Below are positions 11,420 to 22,496 of a stretch of DNA of 64,000 nucleotides, piece after piece. The stretch covers positions 53,305,355-53,369,354 of the forward strand of contig NC_016131.3 of assembly GCF_000005505.3 (NCBI RefSeq). Reading direction: 5' to 3'. A program made the translations under genes and the position numbers. Position 1 is the first letter of the stretch. Every line of letters begins with the position of its first letter. The notes below the pieces were generated by a model. It saw only the letters and a program-made list of their open reading frames with translations. It did not search any database and was not told the DNA's origin. Source of the DNA: Brachypodium distachyon. Taxonomy: Eukaryota; Streptophyta; Magnoliopsida; Poales; Poaceae.

Positions 11420-12794
11420 TTTGTGTTTAATAACATACGGAAAAGATTCAATAAATTCGACCCACTTGGCATGATGCTTATTCAACTTAGCTTGACTACG
11501 AATGTGCTTCAAAGATTCATGATCAGAATGGATAACAAATTCTTTAGGCCATAAATAATGTTGCCAAGTTTCTAATGTCCGAACCAGCGCATACAATTCT
11601 TTATCATAAGTAGAATAATTCAGACTTGGCCCGCTCAGTTTTTCACTAAAATAAGCAACAGGTTTATCCTCTTGTAACAACACGCCTCCCAATCCAATAC
11701 CACTAGCATCACATTCAAGTTCAAATATCTTATTGAAATTAGGCAGTTGTAATAAAGGAGCACGAGTTAACCTGTCTTTCAACAACATGAACACGTCTTG
11801 ATGTGCAGCGCGCCAAACAAAAGGAACATCTTTCTTTGTAAACTCATTCAGCGGCGCGGCAATGGATCCAAAGTCTTTGACGAAGCGCCTATAAAACCCC
11901 GTGAGCCCAAGAAAACTCCGCACTTGGGTGACCGTCTTTGGTGGCGGCCATGTCGAAATGGCCGCAATCTTGGCGGGATCAACTTCAATACCCTGCGCAG
12001 TAACAACAAAACCAAGAAAAGCAACCCGATCGGTGCAAAAGGTGCACTTTGCAAGGTTACCAAACAAACATGCATCGCGTAACGCATTGAAAACTGCACG
12101 CAAATGATCCAAATGTTCCTCCAAAGATGTGCTATATATGAGAATATCATCGAAATATACCACCACAAAACGTCCAATAAAAGCACATAAAACTTCGTTC
12201 ATTAATCTCATAAATGTGCTGGGAGCATTAGTTAAACCAAAAGGCATTACTAACCACTCATATAAACCGAACTTAGTTTTAAAAGTTGTTTTCCACTCAT
12301 CTCCTAGCTTAATACGAATCTGGTGGTAACCACTACGCAAATCAACTTTAGAGAACATGGTAGAGCCACTCAATTCATCTAGCATGTCATCTAATCGTGG
12401 TATAGGATGTCAGTAATGAATGGTGATGTTATTGATAGCTCTACAATCAGTACACATGCGCGACGAGTCATCCTTTTTGGGAACCAAAATAATGGGAACA
12501 ACACAAGGACTAAGGGATTCACGAATAATGACCTTTGTCGAGTAGTGCTTGAATTTTTCGTTGAATCTCTTTGGTTTCCTCCGGGTTGGTACGATATGGC
12601 GCACGGTTGGGCAGCGATGCTCCAGGAATTAAGTCAATTTGATGCTCGATTCCACGAATAGGTGGCAGTCCCGAAGGTACATCTTGTGGAAAAACATCCA
12701 CATACTCCTGCAAAATGTTAGCGACGGCAGGTGGCAAAGAAGGAGGCATGTCCTCAATGAAAACAGAACTTCTTTGCAAACAATAGCATAACAT
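11420..12794 (-). pseudogene. Reverse transcriptase and RNase H of the host gypsy element
   Basis: The frame from 12385 downward gives a near-complete [18 protein letters not shown], the fingers/palm [15 protein letters not shown] type, catalytic [27 protein letters not shown], then the RNase H-like [18 protein letters not shown] and [18 protein letters not shown]. The N-terminal part (IILVPKKDDSSRMCTDCRAIN; FPQDVPSGLPPIRGIEHQIDL) lies in two other frames at 12410-12794, so at least two breaks exist. It stops at the Tat insertion. Confidence 0.9.
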
Positions 12795-13375
12795 GTAGTA
12801 GTGCTAACATCAAGTTCAGAAATATCAGATTTGCTAGCAATCAAACAAGTACTCTTCAAACGAATTTCATTAACATGTTTAGGTTCAGATTTGGAAGTAC
12901 TTGTAGAAGGCATAAGTTCCTTAGCAACAATCTGATTTTCACTCATCTTTTTCTCATTATGTGCTCTACTAGCTCTAGCAAGATCATCTTTGAAAATACT
13001 TTCGGGAGACATAGAAAGTAACACAATTGGTTTGTGGTACCATGGTACCATGGTGTACCGAACACGAGAATATTGATTTCTGGTACCATGGTGTATCGAA
13101 TTTGTGTCAAATTGCCATGGTCTACCAAGTAAAAGAGCACATGCTTGCATAGGAACAACATCGCACTCAACATAATCAGCATATGCAGCAACAGTAAAAT
13201 GCACACGAACGATACGCGTTACCTTAACTTTGCCGTTGTTGTTAAACCATTGAATATGATACGGTCGAGGATGGGGTCGTGTCATGAGAGAAAGCTTCTC
13301 TACCATCTCCATGCTTGCTAGATTGTTGCAGCTCCCCCCATCAATAATAATGCGAACACAGCGATCTTTGACCAC
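12795..13375 (-). pseudogene. Protease region of the host gypsy element
   Basis: Minus-strand reading shows a retropepsin-like motif IIIDGGSCNNLAS followed by ALLLGRPWQFDTNSIHHG, the normal flap-to-C-terminal pattern of plant gypsy proteases. Downstream the frame carries a local duplication around a perfect palindrome GGTACCATGGTACC at about 13036-13049 that adds residues (VPWYHKP) not usual for the family, and it then shifts. It sits between the gag knuckle and RT. Confidence 0.75.
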
Positions 13376-13394
13376 ACCTTTGGTGTGGAACAGA

Positions 13395-14819
13395 TTATGG
13401 CGCTGTGGTCACTTGTGCACTCAAAACTCGGTGGGAAATTAAGCTCGGGCACTTCTCTGCTTCTTCTGCAGCCATAAAGTGCGACTCGTGCCCCTGGGTT
13501 GCTGCAGCACATTGCTCCTCATGTGCAATAAGAGCTAAAGTGTCCTCATCAAAATCACTGGCGGAGACGTAACCACCATCCTCAAGAGCAATCATTACAC
13601 GAGCGGAGGGGCATTCACGTGCAATGTGACCAAGCCCGCTACATTTGTGGCATTGAATCTGGCTAGATTTCCCAATAGATGCCATGGAGGACGAGGAACT
13701 TGGGGCTGGTCCAGCAGGGGTACACTTCGCTGCAAATGGAGTTGATGTAGGCGCTGCTGAGCGTGTGGGTGTGGGCGTAGAAGTGGACGGTGCAGCAGCC
13801 CTTGACGGCGAAGGCGATGGTTTCCAACAAGAAGAACGCTCTGCAGAAAAATTAGTTCGTGTCGCCTCTCGCCGATCCTGCACTTCACATTCAGCATTGC
13901 ACGCAAGATGGAACAAAAGGGTTATAGTATGGTATGACTTATATCAGAGAATAGTTTGAATTTCCTTATTTAACCCACCAAAGAAACGTGCGAGCAAAGC
14001 TTCATTATCTTCCACTATACCACAACGCATCATACCAGTTTGTAATTCTTGATAGTACTCCTCTATAGAATTTTTACCTTGATCTAAACGTGTTAACTTG
14101 TTGAGCAAAGTACGTTGGTAAGATGGTGGCACAAAACGAGTTCGCATGGCCCGTTTCAAAGCATCCCAAGTAGTGATTGGATTAGCAGCATTAAGACGAC
14201 AATATTCGGTCCACCATATGGAAGCAAAACTAGTGAACTCACAAGTAGCAGCACTAGCACGTTTATCCTCGGGATAATTTAAACATGTAAAACGTTGTTG
14301 TACTTCTAATTACCAAGAAAGGTATGCATCAGGATTATATCGACCATCAAACATGGGTTTATTCAATTTCAGTTTTGCAACATGGTCATCATCATGTACC
14401 GGCAGGCGGGCGTTGCGAACGTAGGGGCGTGGGCGGCCACGCGGTTGGTGTAGAACTTCCTCCTCGTCCTCGTGTTCGCCCTCGGAGTCGTCTGCCCCGT
14501 AATACTCATCATGCTGCTCATCGTGGAACGCGGCGGCCATAGTCGAGGATTGGCCTCGGTGAAGGGGGACACGCTGTGCCCGCCCAGCGAATGTTTGCTG
14601 ATGAGGATCCCGAGTTGCGGTTGGCTGCGGTAAATGCGCCATCAGCTCCCGGAATTTGGCGTCGAGCTTGGTGGTGAAAGATGCCTCGAGGCCCTCGATG
14701 TGTTCCATCGTATCATTAAAACGTTTGTCAACGTCCTGCATGTGGTCGCCCATGAGCTTGGTGAAGTTAGCTTGCAGTTCGGCGCTAGTGGGTTCCTTGG
14801 CATCGTCCACACCTGTCAT
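13395..14819 (-). pseudogene. gag of the host gypsy element
   Basis: Start MTGVDDAKEPTSAELQAN at 14819. The first 169 codons include a coiled segment and end KLNKPMFDGRYNPDAYLSW, the start of the gag core, where a stop occurs. The core continues at 13944-14159 (LTRLDQGKNSIEEYYQEL, EALLARFFGGLN). The C-terminal part (13395-13916) contains one CCHC knuckle, CHKCSGLGHIARECP. The pieces are in different frames. This is capsid/nucleocapsid coding that has decayed. Confidence 0.85.
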
Positions 14820-15893
14820 GATTAGTACTCAAAAGCATAGCTAGCTATATGGGTGGATATGCTACAGGCAAGTGGTGGAACACGCGTAATCCGTCAAGCA
14901 AACTAAAATTCTTACCCGTTCTTACCCTGCAGCAGGTGGTGACTAGCAACCGTTGTGGTTAAATCTCAGGAAGATTGAGTAGAGCGATTGCCAGGCGGTG
15001 TCAACGCACGGTGTAGGAATATGTGGAGCTCTGGGTGGCTGTAATATCTGTAGCAACAATTCAAAACAGCAATGCCACAAGTTGAAAAATAGCTCAACGA
15101 CGGTACCGTGCTGGTCCTAGGCTAAACCGGCTAGAGACGCGAGCCTAGAACACCTATGAGTCACACCGCAGCACTAAAAGCAACAGGTAGCAGCGCTCGG
15201 AAAGTGATAGGTAGAACAGAAACTAGAGGACAGAAGGTGTCTCAAAGTGAAAGACAAACACAAAGACCTGGATAGCGGTCGAAGGACAATGTGTCCAGAT
15301 GTGCGAAACTGCAAAACAACTGCTCTGAAAAGCGCACAGATGCGAGAAAATTTCCACTATAATGGCGGATAGCTAAACAGAGTCCCGAAAGTATAAAAAC
15401 AGTATAGGTACGAAATTTTTTCGGAGAGGGTTCCAGACTCTTTTTTTTGCTCTCCCCTCCTCTTTTTCTTGCGGCCGAAGCTTTCCGGACTTGACTCAAC
15501 TTACAGATGGGATTGGAAACTCTTTGTATGGGAAGAAAACTCTAAAAAGGAAAACAAAATAAACCTGATTTGATTCGGATAGATATGTGGTGGCGGAATT
15601 GGTGGTGGTGGTGGAAAATCTGCGAGCGAGGCGAGGCGGTGCACGGCGGCGTGACGGCTATGAACAGAACTCGAAACTCTAAAGGTCTAGACGCTAAAAC
15701 CAGTACTCGACACGATGATGCAGACTAAAATTCAACAATGCACGTACTGAAAAGAAAAGATGCAAAGGCTCGAAATTGTTTGTAGGACAAGATCTAACCC
15801 TAATTTTTGTGGCTTTTTCGTGGATTGTAGGAATAACAAAACAGATGCAAACTACTCTAGGAAAACAGTAAGATCTCACTGATAAACCTGAAA
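14820..15893 (-). other. Untranslated leader of the host gypsy element
   Basis: About 1.07 kb between the PBS and the gag start with no plausible gene. The ORF at 15242-15499 is short and has no recognisable features. Long leaders are common in plant gypsy elements. Confidence 0.6.
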
Positions 15894-15903
15894 TCTGATA
15901 CCA
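15894..15903 (-). other. Primer binding site (initiator Met-tRNA)
   Basis: The minus strand reads TGGTATCAGA two bases after the LTR end. This is complementary to the 3' end of initiator methionine tRNA, the usual primer of many plant LTR elements. Confidence 0.85.
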
Positions 15904-15905
15904 CT

Positions 15906-16744
15906 TGATAGGGTAAAGGTGGCCCGATCTTTCGATGAGGAGATAACTATCGATTTGGGTGGAGGTCGACGTTGGCGAACCGACTACAAACATGCGAGAC
16001 GTTGCGCCTTAGCGATCGCTACACCAACTTCCAAGGTTATTGACCACGGCGAAGCTAGATCAACCTGATCCCGAAAGATCAATCCCTGCAAGCAACCAAA
16101 GAACCAACAAGAACAATAGATGCAATCAAGATATTGCGAATAAGGATGAAGCTTAATATATGGGATTCTGCAAGTGCATAGTACAGGAGGTCGATTTGAC
16201 TCTCGTGCCTATGGCGAAGATTAGCAATGGCTAAGTCTTAAACTAAACAAAATCCGCCTCTAAACGACGACCTAGAAGGGGTTTATATAGAGGGGTATTC
16301 GGCCACCTTGGGAAGTGGGCCGAACCCTCTATAGGTTGGTTTACATGGGCCTGGCCCAACCTGAGGTGACGTGGCACCATATGTTCACGTGGACGGACAT
16401 ACGAATTGGAAGACTCTATATGTCGCCCACGCCTTCATCTCTCCTTGTGGTGGCTGAAATCTCCCGTTGCGGCATCATCTTCAATCCGTACACGCTTGCT
16501 GCCATCATCTCCATGCGTGATCATGCTCCAGTGCTTGTCCCTCTCATCCATGCTAGGTCCATCATTCCTAAGTGTAACAAACACATCTTATTTAGGCAGC
16601 ATCATATTCTCATGTATGAGAGGAATCATTCCATGAAACGAAAGTACCTGATAGTTAAGTTGGCGTGCACGAGCTCTTGTGATAGGTCCTTATATCGTGG
16701 CTGTAGGGGCAGCGGTTGTATCAACATGGGGGATGTCCTCATCA
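15906..16744 (-). repeat. 5' LTR of the host gypsy element (839 bp)
   Basis: The plus strand starts TGATAGGG beside the PBS and ends ATGTCCTCATCA at 16744, so the minus strand LTR begins TGATGAGGACAT and ends CCCTATCA (short TGAT/ATCA inverted ends). The bases at 16745-16749 (ATACC) would be the target duplication, but the other copy is outside the window. A TATA motif lies at 16282-16289. Confidence 0.75.
16282..16289 (-). promoter_or_regulatory. TATA box of the host LTR promoter
   Basis: TATATAAA on the minus strand inside the LTR, about 375 bases before the LTR 3' end, in the position expected between U3 and R. Confidence 0.55.
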
Positions 16745-17429
16745 ATACCCCCTCCCCGGGAAGCCATATGCTGACATGGTGGGGCCGCGGCCCGTGCTCC
16801 AAGGTCCGACACCGGGTATACACCATTCTTAAAGCGAAATACCGTTTCAAGCCGCATGACTCTTGGCGAAGCAATACGGATGGACGATTCTTCAACATTA
16901 GGTCTTGGGTCCGGTAATTTATAATTTCACTCTACCTAAGGCTACCAAAGTTTAGAGGCACGTACTTTCACTCCTCGGTCGCTCTTTCTTTCTTTTTTAC
17001 TTTGTTTCTAACTACTGTAAGGACAGGTGTGAGTTAATTTCCACCCTTTTTCTTTCTGAGAATAAGTTAATTTCCACGGTGTTTTTAGAGGCGTTAATTT
17101 CCAGTTTTTTTTTAGCAGAGTTAATTTACACAGTTAGGCAGACCCTAGAATTTCTCGGCTCACTTGCGATGGTTCAGCCCAGTTAGGAAGCCCAAATCCT
17201 CCTAGACTGCCACCGACCGCCCCACCGCCCCACCGCATCAGTTCCCACTTCCCAGTACTCAGTTCCTAGACTCCAGTTTCTAACCTAGACTTCACTCCAG
17301 TTCCCCAGTCTCGTCCAAATTGGGAATCCAGTCTCGTCCAATTCGGGAAGCCACAGTCTCGTCCTCGTCTTCTCCGATGCAGCCCTGATCTCGCCGCCGC
17401 CCGCACGCTTGCTCGCCGGCGCTCCCCTG
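16745..17429 (+). promoter_or_regulatory. Upstream region and 5' UTR of the F-box gene
   Basis: Single-copy-looking sequence between the retrotransposon LTR and the F-box gene. It contains four spaced copies of GTTAATTT(CCA) at about 17033, 17065, 17093 and 17120. No clear TATA box was found. The LTR ends only about 0.8 kb upstream of the start codon, so promoter elements must lie in this short stretch or in the LTR. Confidence 0.4.
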
Positions 17430-17540
17430 GTAAGCCCCTTACTTGCAGCACGCAGTCCTCTCTTACCACGCTCTCTTCTCCCGGGGGACTCTACTCGATT
17501 AACCACCGAATTCCGTTACTCTCTCACTCTCTGTCGGCAG
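17430..17540 (+). other. Probable 5' UTR intron of the F-box gene
   Basis: CTGG|TAAGCCCC gives a GTAAG donor at 17430, and CTGTCGGCAG gives an acceptor ending at 17540, ten bases before the ATG. The sequence between is pyrimidine-rich. This is inferred from splice signals only. Confidence 0.4.
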
Positions 17541-17549
17541 ATCTGAGCG

Positions 17550-18662
17550 ATGGCGTCCCCAACGGCGAGAATCCGCAACGAGCAGGATCTCTCCGCTGCA
17601 TCCAGCGTCAGCCCGCCGCTGCCCTCCGACGCGCTTTTCGAGATCCTGCTGCGGCTGCCGGGCAAGGAGCTCTGCCGCCTCCGCGCCGTCCGCAGCTCGT
17701 GGCGCTCGCTCACTCGTGATGCAAGCTTCATCAAGGATCACGCGGCGCGTCACAAGGGCCCGTACCTCGCTACTACCCTCGTCGACCAAGAAGGCGAGTC
17801 CTGCGGCGTAAGCATCATTGATCTATCATCCTGTGACGTCATCAAGCGGATCTACACCGTCGAGAGGGGCTTCAGGTTGCAGCGCACACACCGGGATCTT
17901 GTCTGCCTGGTTGGAGGGCGCAACCCCTTGGCTGTCACCGTGCTTAACCCGGCCACTGGCGCTAGTGTCTCCCCATCCCTTGACTTCTCAAAAGAGTATG
18001 AGTATTTGCTGGAGAGAAGATCACCCCTGGGTTGGCATCAGCTATGCGAGATCATGACCCTTGACAGCAGCAACCATACACATTGGAGGGCAAAGCGGCC
18101 AGGCCCGCTGAGCACTGTCCATTCCAATAATAAGAAGCAAAGTGTGGTCATTCATGGGGTTGTGTATTTCTTGCTCGATTATCCTAAACCCCATCTTACA
18201 CACTTGAACAAAGCATTCAAACCCGGCAGCATAGCTTCCTTTAACCTCGAGACAGAGGACTGGATGCCGACAATCAATGGTCCAGATCTGAGAAGCTTCT
18301 ATGAGGGTGACGATTTGACAGGGATCTATGATAACCCTGATATTATGGTCAATCTCTCAATAACGAATTTAAATGGATCCTTAGTGATGGTGCATATTTT
18401 ATGTGGTATCTCTGTAAGCATTTGGTTTCTGACGGATTTAGAGAACGCTCTATGGGTCAAAAAGTATGGCATAAGTTCCCGGCATGGCAATTGTTGTGCG
18501 TACCCATTGACCCTCTTAGATGATGATCAGAGGATTATCCTCCTATCGCAAGCAAATGATGTAGTGCAAAGTTATGATCCAAAAACAGACACATACAGTC
18601 ATATGTTGCATTTGGAAGATTGCAGTTCTACTGGTATTTACACTGGAAGTCTGCTGCATTAA
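17550..18662 (+). CDS. F-box protein with FBA-type associated domain
   Basis: An uninterrupted frame of 370 codons. An F-box lies at about residues 22-65 (PPLPSDALFEILLRLP...LCRLRAVRSSWRSL). It binds SKP1 in SCF ubiquitin ligases. The remainder resembles the F-box-associated (FBA) interaction domain of the large grass F-box family (VVIHGVVYFLLDY; GSIASFNLETEDW), which chooses the substrate; the substrate is unknown. Compared with relatives there seems to be a short gap before CEIMTLDSSNHTHW, where a motif like 'LGRVPSTGEYKVLR' is usually found. The start ATG follows a GC-rich 5' UTR with a probable intron. The protein would act in cytosol or nucleus. Such genes turn over rapidly, so loss of function is possible, but the frame is intact. 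Confidence 0.88.
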   Translation: MASPTARIRNEQDLSAASSVSPPLPSDALFEILLRLPGKELCRLRAVRSSWRSLTRDASFIKDHAARHKGPYLATTLVDQEGESCGVSIIDLSSCDVIKRIYTVERGFRLQRTHRDLVCLVGGRNPLAVTVLNPATGASVSPSLDFSKEYEYLLERRSPLGWHQLCEIMTLDSSNHTHWRAKRPGPLSTVHSNNKKQSVVIHGVVYFLLDYPKPHLTHLNKAFKPGSIASFNLETEDWMPTINGPDLRSFYEGDDLTGIYDNPDIMVNLSITNLNGSLVMVHILCGISVSIWFLTDLENALWVKKYGISSRHGNCCAYPLTLLDDDQRIILLSQANDVVQSYDPKTDTYSHMLHLEDCSSTGIYTGSLLH

Positions 18663-19159
18663 GAGGGTGGTTTTTCTTTACTGATCAGGTTAGTATATAT
18701 CGTACGTCTATTTTATTTTATCTCGCATCAGCGGGGTAAACTGATAACTATCACCATAGTGGAAAGCAGTATGTATTTTTATAGGAGGCATAAGGATAAA
18801 TGTTTTAGCCATAACTACGGGACTTGCTATTTTACTGTTTAACAATAAATCAAGCGATAGAAACAAGAAACTGCATATTTCAATTTTAAATCCTATGAAT
18901 TTTAGTATTAGAAGCTTACATTCTTTGGACTGTTTTTATCCTTATTAATTCTTCTATTGTACTCCTCCATTCCTAAATCATGGGCGAATTAGATTTTTTG
19001 CACATACCAAGGCTGGGGTTGAGGGATGACGGTGAGAGTTATTATCCTTGTGACGCTTTCCCTTTAAGTGCATGGCGGAGTAATTGGATCTGCATGCAGG
19101 CCGACGTTCTAATTGCTTGGTTCAATGTGCAAATCTAGTGTAACTTGAGGGACTAGGAT

Positions 19160-19311
19160 CAAAGTTTTAAATAGCGTGCTAAGCAACTTAGCGGCAAACC
19201 TGAAAATTGGTGCTAAAGCGGAGATAGCATGCTACTTGTAAATTTTGCATTTAGTGGCACACCTTGCCTGAAATGCTATAGCGCTGTTAAAGCGTGTTGT
19301 TTAAAACTTTG
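19160..19311. mobile_element. Small inverted-repeat element (hAT-like MITE candidate)
   Basis: The ends are CAAAGTTTTAAATAGCG and its imperfect reverse complement ...GTTTAAAACTTTG. The 152-bp body carries further near-palindromic AGCG-rich segments. I found no clear target duplication, so the family assignment is tentative. Confidence 0.5.
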
Positions 19312-20564
19312 ATTGGGATCCCACGTGTGGCAGAGTAATTAACATGGGGACACTGATGAAGGACCCACATTTCAGCAGCCCCACGTTATTCTATGGTGTG
19401 TCAAGAAAACACTTTGCTCGTTGCATGCCACCAGCCCGAGTACTGCATACGCCCCGTGATAGTCATGCATGGCTTTGAGAGATCATATATATTTTAGTGC
19501 GTTGTGTGGCCATGCCAACAGTGACGTGCGCGATCATAGGCCATGGGAGGGGATATAGATAGATCGTAAAAACTTAAGAAAAAAAAACTAAACTCAAGAA
19601 CTAGATGACATGTACACCCTGTACACATTGTCATGGATGTTTTTGGATCATATATAGGGTGTAGTCATGAGAGTTTTTTATTTCTTTGAAGTAGTCATGA
19701 TAGTTCTGTGGGATAAGCATAACTCTTTTCTCATATATGAGTTACAAATCAAGGAACAATTCATTGGACTCACGTATCTTTCTTAACATGGGCACCCTTT
19801 TCTACTTCAAACTTTTATCCACACATCTTTAATATCTGGGTTAATGGGGGAAGGACTCCTATTTTATTCTGCAGGACAACTATGTTTAGTTTCTTACACA
19901 CACCGGCCATAGTAGGCATCGGCTGCTGTCCTTGTTATATGTCAGCTGTAGTGTAATGGTCAGCACGCAATTGATCAAACAGCCAGTCCACAGAAGTCCT
20001 AGTCGTTTACACTGGCTGTATTTTATGTAGTCTTACAATGATACACATAAAATCGTTGAAATACAGTAGTATACAATATTTGCATGAAGCCAGTTGCAAG
20101 AGTCTCAAATGACTACCCATACCTTTTTCTTGTTATTTGTCTAACTATCGGTTGCAATTATACTTGCATGTACATATTTGAGAGCTTTGTCCCTGTGGAA
20201 GATAGCAAATGATGATTAACTAGTTAAATGTTAGACTAGGATCAATATATACCTTAGAGTTTTAGGATATCTGTTGGTATTTTACTTTTCCCAGAGATTG
20301 TGTAAATTCTTAAGGCCTATTTTCATGTGTCGAAGTGAAATCTGAATTAACGTTTAAAGTTTACATCGTTTTATCTCTATATCACTAGAATAGTCTGATA
20401 TATCAAGCCAAAGATTCTTAATTTATGTCTTACCGGCTTTTCTATCTACTGTATTTTTGTGTCTCCAATGGTTAGTACATCCATATATTATGCATGCCTG
20501 GATTACATCTGAAAGTTAATTACTGTGGGTTGTGGCGGAATTTTTTGCCCCGCAAACCAAAGTA

Positions 20565-20807
20565 CTCCCTCCGTTTGGGTTTATAAGTTAAGGCCCCACG
20601 CGGAATTTTATGCAAATTTTTGACCAAAAATTTACATTGGTAGTATGAGATTCTTACGGCACAAAAAATATATTGTTGGATTCGTCTTGAAAAACATTTT
20701 CTAATGGTAGAACTTTTATATGCATATACTAAATATAATTTAAATAATCATTGGTCAAAGTGTGGCACGAACCTCAATGTGAGCCTTATAAACACAAAAG
20801 GAGGGAG
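20565..20807. mobile_element. Stowaway-type MITE in copy A
   Basis: Ends CTCCCTCCGTTTGGG and ...AAAGGAGGGAG, flanked by TA. The matching empty site with a single TA (CAAAGTAGTATTGGG) is in copy B near 21788-21802, which proves the boundaries. Confidence 0.9.
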
Positions 20808-21206
20808 TAGTATATTGGGACTTTTTTCGGCCATTATTTTCTATTGCTGAATACATAATCTGTGTTATCGGAATATTCTGGCAGTTCAGTGAAGTAGAGG
20901 GGTAATATATTTATTTAAGGGGAAAACGATGATGGAAAAGCTAACAGAATGTTCTATTTATTTATTTTTTGTACATAGATCGGATGCTATGGGTGATTTC
21001 ATGTCTTATGCCCAGGTTTTTACGACAAACGTTAAGACCCTTAACACAAAGCAAAGGATACACATATGCTATGTGTTCTGGACTTGTGGTATTTAAAAAA
21101 GAGCACATATGTGGTATTAATTATATTGAAACGTCTCGTTTTGGAGTTGCACAGCACAATTTTTCCTTGTTTTATCATATTTAAATCTAGCATAACATGT
21201 GACTTA

Positions 21207-21303
21207 GTCGCTCCGATTCATAACAAGTGTCTCAAATTTTGTACTAATTAACTTAGTACAAGGTTGTACTAGATCTGAGACAGTTATTATGGACAGGAGG
21301 GAA
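21207..21303. mobile_element. Stowaway-type MITE in copy A (second)
   Basis: Degenerate ends (GTCGCTCCGATTCATAA and TTATGGACAGGAGGGAA) around a palindrome with GTACTAATTAACTTAGTAC. Copy B has the uninterrupted site ACTTAGTACAGTTAGTATC near 22207-22225. Confidence 0.85.
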
Positions 21304-21316
21304 TAGTAGTTAGTAT

Positions 21317-22226
21317 CATAGCAAATTATGATTAACTAATTAAATGTTAGACTAGGATCAATACCTTGAGTATTGAGATACAATAGCTTCTGGCCATCGC
21401 CTCATTAGAATATTAATACTGGGGAGGGAGTAAGGAAAGATAACTCAGACGTTCTAAGAGAAACTAAACTAAATCGGGGATTATGCGTATGTGCTGGTAT
21501 TTAACTTTTGATAGATTATCATGTCAATTCTGAGGGCCTACTTTCATATGTGAACTTGAATTCTGAATTAACATTTACAGTTTACATCATTTTGTCTCTA
21601 TATATATATCATTAAATAGTCTATTATATCAAGCAAAAGAATATTCCTAATTAAATCATGCCTTACTGGCTTACTCATCTACCGCGTTTTTGTTTCTCCA
21701 ATGGTTAGTGCGTCCATGTATCATGCATGCCTGGATTTAAAATTGGAAAGTTAGCCTGGGTTGTGGCAGCATCTTTTGCCCTGTTAGCCAAAGTAGTATT
21801 GGGACTTTTTGTGCCATTACTTTCTATTGCTCAATACATAATCTGTGTTAACAGAATATTCTTTCTGTGCCATTCAGTGAATCAGAGCGGTAACATAATG
21901 TATTTAAGGGGAAAACGATGTTGCAATAGCATGTAACTTGGTATGGAAAAGCTAACACAATCTAACACGATCGAGTGATAAATTTTTTACATGGATCGGA
22001 TGCTATGGGTGAATGCATGTCTTGTGCCCTTAAGTTTTGACTAAAACATTGCCTTAACTCGAAGGCAAAGGATACACATATGCTATGTGTTTTGGAATTG
22101 TGGTATTTTAAAAAGAGCACATGTGTGGTGTTAATTATATTTAACCATCACGTTTCGGAGTCGCATAGCACAATTTTTCCTTGTTTTATAAGATTTAAGT
22201 CTGTAACTTAGTACAGTTAGTATCAA
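21317..22226 (+). repeat. Tandem duplication, copy B (without the MITEs)
   Basis: Second copy of the intron segment, lacking both MITEs and diverged by substitutions. It supplies the ancestral empty sites. A unit of about 0.8-0.9 kb was duplicated first and the MITEs arrived later. Confidence 0.85.
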
Positions 22227-22496
22227 CGTATCGCCGTATACTGCCCACACGGGGCTCAAGAAGCAGTTCATTTGTGGTCCAGTCTCTACTTTGGAATGAT
22301 AAATTTACAGTGAATGACACAAATATTGGCAATTAAGACTGCATGGGTCGATTAAGATCAGTGGGCCTTATTAGTCGCGTCCTTGCGAGCTGGCTAGCCA
22401 AACATCTTTTTTGTTCATAGTCTGCACCTATATATAGTACTTAAAAATGTTATGCTTGCTTCGTATCTGATATATCTGAACTTTGTTCCTGCAGAC

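Larger units (their letters stand above)
945..16744 (-). mobile_element. Ty3/gypsy LTR retrotransposon (host of the nest), 3' end missing
   Basis: Read on the minus strand the order is 5' LTR (15906-16744), PBS (15894-15903), a long leader, gag with a CCHC knuckle, protease, reverse transcriptase/RNase H (to 11420), then, beyond an inserted element, zinc-binding and catalytic integrase (1892-945). RT before integrase makes it Ty3/gypsy (Metaviridae). The PBS TGGTATCAGA matches initiator Met-tRNA. The LTR starting TGATGAGGACATC recalls CRM/chromovirus LTRs, but I cannot assign a clade safely. The coding region is broken by frameshifts and stops, and the 3' LTR is outside the window or lost. 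It is the oldest layer of the nest because two elements lie inside it. Confidence 0.85.
20204..21316 (+). repeat. Tandem duplication, copy A (with two MITE insertions)
   Basis: Copy A begins GATGATTAACTAGTTAAATG and runs in parallel with copy B (21317-22226): both contain CAATGGTTAGT..TCCAT, CATGCCTGGATT, ATTGGGACTTTTT, AATACATAATCTGTGTTA and GCAAAGGATACACATATG in the same order, with a few percent substitutions and indels. Copy A is longer because of Stowaway MITEs at 20565-20807 and 21207-21303. Confidence 0.85.
18689..22495 (+). other. Probable 3' UTR intron of the F-box gene (about 3.8 kb)
   Basis: Just past the stop, GATCAG|GTTAGTATAT offers a donor, and TTTGTTCCTGCAG at about 22484-22496 offers a strong acceptor. 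The space between has no coding capacity. It holds a hAT-like MITE (19160-19311), a tandem duplication (20204-22226) and two Stowaway MITEs. If the intron is spliced, the stop codon lies about 27 bases before an exon junction, near the limit that still avoids nonsense-mediated decay. Confidence 0.4.

Noticed and set aside
15242..15499. 85-codon minus ORF in the gypsy leader
   Set aside because: No recognisable domain, located between PBS and gag; likely chance.
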